DNA from: Parabacteroides sp.
Lineage (GTDB): Bacteria > Bacteroidota > Bacteroidia > Bacteroidales > Tannerellaceae
Reading direction: 5' to 3'
DNA: 5,161 nucleotides
Assembly (NCBI GenBank): GCA_019411205.1
Contig: DXRF01000230.1
Location: 1-5,161 of the forward strand
Part shown: piece by piece, positions 1 through 5,161 of the stretch
Position numbering within the stretch: position 1 is the first letter of the stretch
How the letters are laid out: every line of letters begins with the position of its first letter
The notes under the pieces: generated by a model
What the model saw: the letters and a program-made list of their open reading frames with translations, nothing else
What the model was told of the DNA's origin: nothing
Database searches by the model: none
Program-made: the position numbers and the translations under genes

Positions 1-630
1 TCGTTCTTCTCCGGTAACGAAGAGAACGATGGAGCTCTCAATCCCTTCCAACTCACCCACAAACAAGAGGATGTACTGAAAAACCTACGCCAGCGCATCA
101 CCGTCTATGTCGATAAAAAAACACAAGTCGTTACTCTCGGTGTCAGCATGCAAGACCCGCTGATCTCAGCAGACGTGGCACACAGTATCGTGATAAAGTT
201 ACAGACCTACATCACACATTACCGGACACAGAAGGCAAAAAAAGATCTGGAATTTACAGAAAAAGTACTAAAGGAATCCCGCAACGCCTATTACAAAGCA
301 CAGCAGGCCTATGCTGCATTCGAAGACGGCAACAAAAACCTCATCTCTGCCAGTTACCGCACTGAGCAAGAGCGCTTACGCAACGAGATGACTCTTACGT
401 TCAATGTATATAACACATTAGCGCAAAAACTCGAACAGGATAAACTCAGAGTGCAGGAACAGACGCCGGTCTACACCATTATCGAACCGGCAACCGTTCC
501 TCTCAAAGCTTCTTTCCCCAAGAAATTACTGATTCTGGTAGCATTCATCAGCCTCGCCTTCATCGGAGGATGCGGGTATCTGATCATCAAGAAATATGCA
601 ATCACCTCGTCGCCGGGATCTGAAACATAA
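1..630 (+). CDS. Wzz-type polysaccharide chain-length determinant protein, 3' part
   Basis: The reading frame is open from the first base, so the gene starts left of the window; 209 residues and a TAA stop are visible. Wzz-family proteins are inner-membrane polysaccharide co-polymerases that set the chain length of O-antigen or capsule made by Wzy-type polymerases. They have two membrane segments around a long periplasmic helical region. What is seen: a charged, Gln/Lys/Glu-rich helical stretch at about visible residues 79-154, then a proline-containing segment (PATVPLKASFP, about 163-173), then a hydrophobic helix (about 176-196, LLILVAFISLAFIGGCGYLI) followed by KK and a short tail with no kinase domain. 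This Pro-rich plus C-terminal TM2 arrangement is typical of Wzz. The ATG at 148 is an internal Met, not the start, because coding sequence continues in frame upstream of it. The first TM helix would lie outside the window. It is probably the last gene of a polysaccharide locus, converging on fkp. The family call is good; the specific polysaccharide is unknown. Confidence 0.85.
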   Translation, partial: SFFSGNEENDGALNPFQLTHKQEDVLKNLRQRITVYVDKKTQVVTLGVSMQDPLISADVAHSIVIKLQTYITHYRTQKAKKDLEFTEKVLKESRNAYYKAQQAYAAFEDGNKNLISASYRTEQERLRNEMTLTFNVYNTLAQKLEQDKLRVQEQTPVYTIIEPATVPLKASFPKKLLILVAFISLAFIGGCGYLIIKKYAITSSPGSET

Positions 631-671
631 TCAGAAAAAGGCAATCCCGAATCGGGATTGCCTTTTTCTGA
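631..671. terminator. Bidirectional intrinsic terminator between convergent genes
   Basis: Perfect inverted repeat: left arm 631-650, one central base (651), right arm 652-671. The arms are 20 bp each. The inner part is GC-containing (GGCAATCCCGA) and the outer part is an A5 run on the left and a T5 run on the right, so RNA from either strand folds into a stem with a U-rich 3' side. It begins on the base after the wzz stop and ends on the base before the fkp stop, so it makes up the entire 41-bp intergenic region. It should terminate both convergent transcripts. Confidence 0.9.
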
Positions 672-3518
672 TTACGACCTACTCACCTGCAATCCCTTAT
701 CCGACAAGCTCATTTCAACAAAACGGGCATTGTCATTCTGCGGATCTGCCGTGAGAAGGCGGCGGATCTGCAAAGAGGCTTCCGGGTCTTTGGCTACGAT
801 ATAAAGATAGCCACCTCCGCCAGCACCAGGAAGTTTATAGCCTAATGCATAATCCTTGATGCGAGAAATGAGCCGTTCCACAGCAGGCGGGTTCGTCCCG
901 GCATCAAGTGCCTTGTTTTGTTCCCAACTCTTACCGACCAATCGCCCGTATGAAGCGAAATCACCCCTAAGGATTGCCTCGTACATGTCCAACGCATGCT
1001 CTTTCATTTCAGAAAGCAGACGAAGATGGGAACCACTGTTCAAGAACATTCCACGTACGATTTCAGCAAGGATATCCTTCGCCGTACGGGTAATTCCCGT
1101 GTAGTAAAGCAAGTGGCAGACACGATACTCCGGTTCGGTAAAAAGATATTCCGGAAGCCAGCGCACCGACGGATTCTGGTGGAAACCCTCACCCGTCTGC
1201 AACAGTTTCAATCCATGTAACACCCCTCCATACTGATCTTGCCAGCCTCCTCCGGTCGTGAGCAACTGCTCAAGGATCAGCGTCCGGTTACCAATCTCGT
1301 TCTTATCCCACGCCAAGCCACAAAAATCCGACAATGCGCCCAATACCGTAGCCGCGAGAATCGAACTGGTTCCCAGACCAGAACCGGCAGGAATCGCAGC
1401 CAACAACGTCACTTCCAACCCGCATCCGAATGCTTTCAGTTGCTCTTCCAACGAAACATAGCAGCCTGCTGAGAATTCGGGTATAAACCCGGCCAAAGCC
1501 AACGCCGCTTTCGGGATGGAGAAAGGAGAGCCGACCTTGTTGAAATCACGCAGTTCGTCCCAAGTCGAAATGCACTCCATCGCCCCGATATCGATGGAAC
1601 GAAGAATGATACGAGACTCGCGAGTCGGTTTCACATAGACCTGCAAAGGAGGTTGACCGTTCAACTCGATCGCCACGTTTACGACATTACCACCGGCATA
1701 CATGCAGTAGGGCGGTGTATCCGTCCATCCTCCTGCCAAATCGATACGCACGGGACTGCGCCCCCAGACAATCTGATCGCGATAGACATTAAGACGAGGC
1801 ATCTGTTTCTCATCAGCAATCGTACTGATCCAACCTTCACGCAACAGCGAGAATGCCTGCTGCTGTTCCACCATGCCCCGTTCATCTCCTGAAAGTTGCA
1901 GCACACGAGCACGAAACATATGGTCATGCACACGTTTCATCAGCGGAGCATCCGCCGGTAAACCCTTAGGCAACATAATCCCTCCGGCAACAAATTCGGA
2001 AGCGGCATCCGCCAGATCCAACTGATAGAAAATACTTTTGTCATGATTGGCAGCAAGCATCGACCAGTTTTTCTTCCTGAACGCTTCGCGCTGAGCAAAC
2101 AGGCGGCGAAGATTTGCACAATCAGAAAGCCTGTTTGCAGACATCTTTTCAGCTACTTCCCACACCTTGCGTCCTTCATCCAGATAAGGTTCAGATACCA
2201 TCCAACGTAACACAGCCCCCAACTCGTCCATACTCCGGCAGACAGGGAATAAGGCCGCATTCTGTATGTCGGCACAGGCCGGCAAGTTGATACCCCGCTC
2301 CGCAGACCATTCCACTATGGGACGCCCCATAAAGAGAGTGGATTCATTCGCCGTGTTTCCTTTGAAAGTATCATTGAAACCATACGGACGTGCCACCCAA
2401 CCCTCGTCATCGACAGGCACGACATCAATGCACACACCGGAAGGGAGGTGCAACTCCCAATCGTTCACCGGAACCCCCGTAATCACATGCCGATCGGCAA
2501 GCACCCACCGTTTTCCGACAAAACTGTTTTCGATCCACAGTTCAGAATTTCCAGAGGTCAGCGAACAAGAAACTTCGGCATTCTGAACAAACATGGCAGG
2601 ATGTGGTTTCACCTTGCGCTGCATGATCGCCCGCTGGTCGCGCACAAGATTCTGTACCGACAGCGTCGAGGAAATCAGCTCCCGGCTTGTTCCATAATGA
2701 TAAAACTCACCACCCGGCAAAGGTAAGATAGCGACAGTCAACGCATTCAATTCTTCATCAGTTATACGCGGATGAGCCCCAAGAGCAAGACCAAACTCAG
2801 AATACAGGTCATATTCCTTCATCCGTTTCCCGTCCGATTCGTAGGAATGCTTCATCAGGAGTTCCACCGCCCGGTCACTGAGCAGCCAGACGCCTATATC
2901 CATCAAGAAGAGATGCGTCCCCGCCAGCCGTCCCAACTCATCGAGAGTGGGCTTTTGAAGCATGAAATCGAGCTGGTCAGGAGATTTGCGGTCCGACACG
3001 AAGACCCCGTGGCGAGTGGCGAGTGCAGGATCCACCCACAAACCATAACAGACAACATCAGCCTCAGGAATCTCTTGCAACGGCTCGCTGTTACGCAGGT
3101 AAACATCGCCACTGGCAATCAGCGTATGCAGCGAATCCGGCGCCTTGTGCATGATCTCCTCATACAACGGAAGTTGAAGCGAAAGGAGGTTTTGAGATAA
3201 TTTCTGTCCCCTCGCCCACCGGAACACCGGAATCGGTGTCAATATTTTGCCCGAAGGTGCATATCCCGGTAAACGCCGGCTCTGCCCTCCGGCATGTAGT
3301 AAAATCCGCTTTTCACCTGCCAGCCATTCTCTAACCGACAACGTTCCAGCAGTATCGTCATCCCGGCGGCAAGCCTCAAGCAACCAAGTTGTTCCTCCGC
3401 CCGATCCCAGACGGGCGCCTATAGGATCGGACGTACAAAACCAGTCTGCCGGATCGGCATTAGCTATCTCGTGAAAACTGCCAACCAGATTAGGCGGCAG
3501 TGACAATAATTTCTTCAT
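672..3518 (-). CDS. fkp: Bifunctional L-fucokinase / GDP-L-fucose pyrophosphorylase
   Basis: Predicted 948 residues, essentially the length of B. fragilis Fkp (about 949), and full of blocks recalled from that protein. Fkp phosphorylates L-fucose with ATP to fucose-1-phosphate, then uses GTP to make GDP-L-fucose. This cytosolic salvage route supplies fucose for capsular polysaccharide and glycoproteins. The N-terminal half is the pyrophosphorylase: LGSGGGT near 37-43 and the nucleotidyltransferase-like HAGGQSRRLPGYAPSGK at 75-91. The C-terminal part is a GHMP-type kinase: GRSPVRIDLAGGWTDTPP at 586-603, the ATP-loop PAGSGLGTSS at 710-719, TTGGGWQDQYGG at 754-765, and KLPGAGGGGY at 895-904. No frameshift or missing motif was seen, so it should be active. 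The start is the ATG at 3518 (MKKLLSLP, matching the family), with GGAAAG 10 nt upstream (3529-3534); an in-frame TTG at 3539 would add seven residues but falls in the promoter. It appears monocistronic, converging on the Wzz gene and divergent from the invertase. It looks more GC-rich than the DNA beyond 3540. Confidence 0.97.
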   Translation of the reverse strand: MKKLLSLPPNLVGSFHEIANADPADWFCTSDPIGARLGSGGGTTWLLEACRRDDDTAGTLSVREWLAGEKRILLHAGGQSRRLPGYAPSGKILTPIPVFRWARGQKLSQNLLSLQLPLYEEIMHKAPDSLHTLIASGDVYLRNSEPLQEIPEADVVCYGLWVDPALATRHGVFVSDRKSPDQLDFMLQKPTLDELGRLAGTHLFLMDIGVWLLSDRAVELLMKHSYESDGKRMKEYDLYSEFGLALGAHPRITDEELNALTVAILPLPGGEFYHYGTSRELISSTLSVQNLVRDQRAIMQRKVKPHPAMFVQNAEVSCSLTSGNSELWIENSFVGKRWVLADRHVITGVPVNDWELHLPSGVCIDVVPVDDEGWVARPYGFNDTFKGNTANESTLFMGRPIVEWSAERGINLPACADIQNAALFPVCRSMDELGAVLRWMVSEPYLDEGRKVWEVAEKMSANRLSDCANLRRLFAQREAFRKKNWSMLAANHDKSIFYQLDLADAASEFVAGGIMLPKGLPADAPLMKRVHDHMFRARVLQLSGDERGMVEQQQAFSLLREGWISTIADEKQMPRLNVYRDQIVWGRSPVRIDLAGGWTDTPPYCMYAGGNVVNVAIELNGQPPLQVYVKPTRESRIILRSIDIGAMECISTWDELRDFNKVGSPFSIPKAALALAGFIPEFSAGCYVSLEEQLKAFGCGLEVTLLAAIPAGSGLGTSSILAATVLGALSDFCGLAWDKNEIGNRTLILEQLLTTGGGWQDQYGGVLHGLKLLQTGEGFHQNPSVRWLPEYLFTEPEYRVCHLLYYTGITRTAKDILAEIVRGMFLNSGSHLRLLSEMKEHALDMYEAILRGDFASYGRLVGKSWEQNKALDAGTNPPAVERLISRIKDYALGYKLPGAGGGGYLYIVAKDPEASLQIRRLLTADPQNDNARFVEMSLSDKGLQVSRS

Positions 3519-3536
3519 ATCCACTATTCTTTCCGG

Positions 3537-3544
3537 CAAATGTA
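3537..3544 (-). promoter_or_regulatory. Candidate Bacteroides -7 box for fkp
   Basis: On the minus strand this reads TACATTTG, an exact match to the Bacteroidota -7 consensus TAnnTTTG. It ends 18 nt before the fkp ATG, giving a very short leader (about 10-15 nt) that still contains the GGAAAG ribosome-binding-like stretch. No clean TTTG -33 box lies at the usual 19-21 bp; the nearest candidates are TACG or TTTT. Upstream is an A/T-only stretch around 3569-3587 that could act as an UP-like element. The motif match is seen; promoter activity is inferred. A longer leader from an unseen promoter further upstream is possible. Confidence 0.4.
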
Positions 3545-3746
3545 CTCCTTTCCCCCCTTTCAGTGCGTAAAATTTAATTTAATTTTTACTTTCAGAAGTC
3601 GTTTCGTTTAAATTATATATCCTCCTTTGTAGAGGGAATGTGCTCTTATAATCATACGACAATAAAAAAAGTTGGTAAATACTAATCCCATCCATTCATT
3701 TCTATTTCTGGAGTATCTTTAGTTATTCATTTAATATTCAGAAAGT

Positions 3747-4370
3747 ATGATATACGGTTATGTAAGAGTCAGTACGGATAAACAGAGTACTGAAAATCAA
3801 CGCTTCGAGATTGAGAACTATTCTAAAGCGAAAGGTTTCCGTATCGAACGTTGGGTAGACGAAACAATCAGCGGAACAACAAGTGTATCGGATCGCCAAC
3901 TTGGTAGACTATTAAAGCAAATTCGTAAAGGAGACACGCTTGTAACAACAGAACTATCAAGGCTTGGACGTAATTTGATGCAAGTCATGAGTTTCCTTCA
4001 CCAGTGCATGGAACGGGATATTATCGTCCTTACAGTCAAAGAACGCTATGAATTAGGGAATAATATCAATAGTAAAATTCTGGCTTTCGCCTTTAGTCTG
4101 AGCGCAGAAATCGAACGCAATCTGATTTCACAACGTACCCGCGAAGCACTTGCGCGTAAAAAAGCGGAAGGCACGAAACTCGGTCGTCCGAAAGGCAAAA
4201 AGACCATGCAAGTCAGGCTGTCCGGAAAAGAAAATGTCATCAGGAAAATGATCAATGAGAAATGCTCTATGAATGAAATCGCCGAGAAATTCGGAGTAAA
4301 CCGCCAAACTCTGCGTGATTTCCTACGGAACACATTCCCGGACTGGAGAAAATATAGATATATTAAGTAA
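3747..4370 (+). CDS. mpi: Mpi-type serine DNA invertase (resolvase/invertase family)
   Basis: A 207-residue small serine recombinase. The catalytic domain is at about 1-140: YGYVRVSTDKQ at 3-13 places the nucleophile at Ser9 with Arg7 beside it; ELSRLGRN at 69-76 supplies Arg72 and Arg75; an AEIERNLISQRTREAL helix (120-135) is the dimer/arm E-helix. GRPKG (146-150) leads into a C-terminal helix-turn-helix (about 165-194, SMNEIAEKFGVNRQTLRDFL). Length and order match simple invertases such as Hin/Gin, and the N-terminus closely resembles what I recall of B. fragilis Mpi, which inverts many capsule promoters in trans. Paralogues are common, so one-to-one identity with mpi is not proven. All catalytic residues I can identify are present, so it is probably active. 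Start: ATG directly after AGAAAGT, a weak ribosome site as is usual in Bacteroides. A near-consensus -7 box, TATCTTTA, lies at 3714-3721 without a clear -33. No obvious invertible element adjoins it; a target may lie elsewhere on the chromosome. Confidence 0.92.
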   Translation: MIYGYVRVSTDKQSTENQRFEIENYSKAKGFRIERWVDETISGTTSVSDRQLGRLLKQIRKGDTLVTTELSRLGRNLMQVMSFLHQCMERDIIVLTVKERYELGNNINSKILAFAFSLSAEIERNLISQRTREALARKKAEGTKLGRPKGKKTMQVRLSGKENVIRKMINEKCSMNEIAEKFGVNRQTLRDFLRNTFPDWRKYRYIK

Positions 4371-4415
4371 TCGGAGCTCATAGCCTTAATTGTCTGAATG
4401 TTAATCTATGTAACC

Positions 4416-4604
4416 TTAATAAATTGTTTTTTGAGGTAATTTATTATCAGTCAACACGGCAAGCCCGACGAGGCAAGATGATCCGCATACTTTGTCATCC
4501 AATATCTCTGCACGCTGTGCTGCCAGTGTGCGGCAGGTTTTGTATGCTTTATTCCTTCCTCACGACGAAGCGAATATTTCCCTTTTCACACAGTTATAAG
4601 CCAT
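4416..4604 (-). pseudogene. Candidate broken small ORF in a GC-rich island
   Basis: On the minus strand an ATG at 4604, preceded by AGAAAGGAAA, opens a frame of 14 codons (MAYNCVKREIFASS). A TGA at 4560-4562 interrupts it, and the same frame then stays open for 47 codons to a TAA at 4416-4418. The second part includes KAYKTCRTLAAQRAEILDDK and VCGSSCLVGLAVLTDN. I do not recognise a function. About 48 of the 86 bases in 4455-4540 are G or C by hand count, clearly above both flanks. Several other frames on both strands are also open here, so the openness may reflect base composition. The stretch could equally be a dispersed intergenic repeat or a structured RNA. A CTGCC/GGCAG stem (4520-4536) sits inside it. 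Confidence 0.3.
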
Positions 4605-4707
4605 ACATTTCCTTTCTAACCCTCTTTATTTCAAAATCTTTTAAATATTATACCACAAATTAATTATTAGAAAAAGACACTTGCTGTCTTAAAGCCTGAA
4701 ACGTAAA

Positions 4708-4747
4708 AGAGCCGGAATGTATGGGGAAGCCCCATATTCCCGGCTCT
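4708..4747. terminator. Imperfect hairpin, likely terminator
   Basis: Arms AGAGCCGG (4708-4715) and CCGGCTCT (4740-4747) pair exactly; inner arms ATGGGG (4721-4726) and CCCCAT (4730-4735) pair around an AAG loop, with a small mismatched section between. On the minus strand the stem is followed by TTTTACG, on the plus strand by GATATTTTAG. Either direction could therefore terminate, with the minus strand having the more immediate T run. It lies upstream of the leader and ATG at 4824 and may insulate that unit from read-through. Confidence 0.5.
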
Positions 4748-4823
4748 GATATTTTAGAACCTTTGCCCTATTCCTCTCGAACCGGACAAAACAACCTAAT
4801 TACTAATCTAAAAATCTAATACC

Positions 4824-4984
4824 ATGAAAAAACACACTACGCTTATATAACCGGAGCATGTGGCAAAAAGTTCACTACGACCCCAATAATTGACAAAGAA
4901 GTCCAGGAATACCTGTTTCTCCTCCCTGCAAATCACTCGATTATTTTATGCAAAACCGGCTGTAAAATAGATAAAACCGGTTAG
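4824..4984 (+). pseudogene. Small ORF with apparent 2-bp frameshift, or 8-aa leader ORF
   Basis: An A-rich segment (ACTAATCTAAAAATCTAATACC, 4802-4823) of the kind that commonly precedes Bacteroides start codons leads to an ATG at 4824. As written it encodes only MKKHTTLI before a TAA at 4848-4850. Within that stop is a TATA tract (4844-4849). If one TA were absent, the frame would continue without a stop through ITGACGKKFTTTPIIDKEVQ and on to a TAG at 4982-4984, giving roughly 53 residues. The downstream frame has a plausible codon pattern and contains a repeated KTG and two CK motifs. An AACCTTTG at 4758-4765 is one base off the -7 consensus. No family is recognised. Alternatives: a true short leader peptide, or chance. 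The frameshift is an inference. Confidence 0.3.
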
Positions 4985-4995
4985 TTTTCATTGTC

Positions 4996-5121
4996 AGACA
5001 AGGGACTTTAGTTGCCGGACACCCCCATGTAGCCATCCTAAACACCCGGGTGTAGAGGGCCGGTACACCCGGGTGTTTAGGATGGCTACATGGGGGTGTT
5101 TACGGGATGATGTGCTTGTCT
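4996..5121. repeat. Outer short inverted repeat around the palindromic array
   Basis: AGACAAG at 4996-5002 and CTTGTCT at 5115-5121 are exact reverse complements, and their midpoint is within half a base of the midpoint of the 36-bp inverted repeat inside them. About 15-16 unpaired bases separate the outer and inner stems on each side. The left outer arm also forms its own small palindrome, TTGTC-A-GACAA (4991-5001). The near-concentric placement suggests one larger structure, but seven bases could match by chance. Confidence 0.45.
5019..5099. repeat. 36-bp perfect inverted repeat built from four 12-bp blocks at 23-bp spacing
   Basis: Left arm 5019-5054 and right arm 5064-5099 are perfect reverse complements (36 of 36) around a 9-base centre, GAGGGCCGG. 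Inside, four 12-bp blocks start at 5019, 5042, 5065 and 5088, exactly 23 bp apart: ACACCCCCATGT, ACACCCGGGTGT, ACACCCGGGTGT and ACATGGGGGTGT. The two middle blocks are themselves perfect palindromes, and 11-bp spacers separate the blocks. As RNA or single-stranded DNA it would form a very stable hairpin. There is no T run after it (TTACGGG follows), so it is not a standard intrinsic terminator. It is not a CRISPR array: the repeats and spacers are too short. Candidate roles are a multi-site protein-binding element, a recombinase site, or a dispersed intergenic palindrome. Function is unknown. Confidence 0.95.
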
Positions 5122-5161
5122 TTGCTAAAAAAAGAGAGGGCTTTTGTGGAATGAGGAACCG

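Larger units (their letters stand above)
4371..5161. other. Long non-genic region downstream of the invertase
   Basis: About 790 bp without an intact recognisable gene. The first 70 bases are AT-rich with a CCTTAAT direct repeat (4384-4390, 4414-4420), a weak CATAG/CTATG hairpin (4379-4410) and a T6 run at 4427-4432 that might end the invertase transcript, though the spacing is poor. It then contains a GC-rich island (about 4455-4540), an AT-rich stretch, a terminator-like hairpin, a leader plus ATG with a broken small frame, and the palindromic array. The listed sub-features are separate entries. No tRNA, rRNA or insertion-sequence ends were seen. Confidence 0.7.

Noticed and set aside
148..630. 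Wzz-type gene starting at the ATG at 148
   Set aside because: The same frame is open to base 1 with Wzz-like sequence (for example VDKKTQVVTLGVSMQDP), so this Met is internal.
2772..3200. 142-codon plus-strand frame inside fkp
   Set aside because: It is entirely antisense to a conserved region of fkp and the peptide shows no family features; openness follows from fkp codon use.
1050..3435. Mpi-like recognition cores (CCACGTACGA near 1052; GGACGTACAA near 3430)
   Set aside because: They match only about 7 of 10 positions of the Mpi core as I recall it, lie inside fkp coding sequence, and are not a properly spaced inverted pair.
3519..3539. TTG start at 3539 giving a 955-residue Fkp
   Set aside because: The family begins at M(K/Q)KLLSLP, the ATG at 3518 has a purine-rich GGAAAG 10 nt upstream, and the extra codons overlap the candidate -7 box.
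3519..3746. Invertible promoter between fkp and the invertase
   Set aside because: Only a 5-bp GTCGT/ACGAC pair (3598-3602, 3656-3660) flanks this region; known invertible capsule promoters have much longer inverted repeats.
4046..4381. 111-codon minus-strand frame overlapping the invertase
   Set aside because: It is antisense to the conserved recombinase coding sequence and shows no recognisable domain.
4424..4663. 79-codon plus-strand frame beginning at a TTG
   Set aside because: No ribosome site, non-ATG start, low-complexity Phe/Ser/Tyr-rich tail from AT-rich DNA; openness in the first half is shared by several frames of the GC-rich island.
5019..5099. Small CRISPR array or intrinsic terminator
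   Set aside because: 12-bp repeats with 11-bp spacers arranged in mirror symmetry are unlike CRISPR, and no T run follows the stem.
5151..5161. Possible gene start (ATGAGGAACCG) at the right edge
   Set aside because: A purine-rich AGAGAGGG lies upstream at 5133-5140, but only three codons are visible, so a coding sequence cannot be supported.

Overview
The window looks like chromosome of a gut Bacteroidales bacterium, most likely Bacteroides. The main evidence is a full-length bifunctional fucokinase/GDP-fucose pyrophosphorylase (Fkp) that reads very like the B. fragilis protein, beside a Mpi-type serine DNA invertase. A TAnnTTTG-type -7 box upstream of fkp and an A-rich leader before an ATG at 4824 also fit Bacteroidota. 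Species cannot be fixed from this sequence alone.

Layout: bases 1-630 are the 3' end of a Wzz-type chain-length determinant gene (+ strand), probably the end of a surface-polysaccharide locus lying to the left. Bases 631-671 are a perfect 20-bp-arm palindrome that fills the whole gap between two convergent stop codons and should terminate transcription from both sides. fkp runs leftward (3518-672). A 228-bp AT-rich divergent intergenic region separates it from a 207-aa serine recombinase of the Mpi/DNA-invertase type (3747-4370, + strand).

Bases 4371-5161 hold no intact recognisable gene but are not empty. They contain a GC-rich island that reads on the minus strand as a small ORF broken by one in-frame TGA, an imperfect terminator-like hairpin (4708-4747), and a Bacteroides-style leader and ATG followed by an 8-codon ORF. 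That ORF looks like a longer small reading frame broken by a 2-bp TA duplication. Last comes a very regular palindromic array (5019-5099): four 12-bp blocks at exactly 23-bp spacing that together make a 36-bp perfect inverted repeat around a 9-bp centre.

Taken together: Fkp makes GDP-L-fucose for capsule and glycoprotein fucosylation, Wzz sets polysaccharide chain length, and Mpi-type invertases are known to switch capsule promoters in B. fragilis. The window is therefore a plausible junction of surface-glycan synthesis and phase-variation machinery. No invertible promoter could be found inside the window, so any targets of the invertase are probably elsewhere. The 5019-5099 array is the least explained element.
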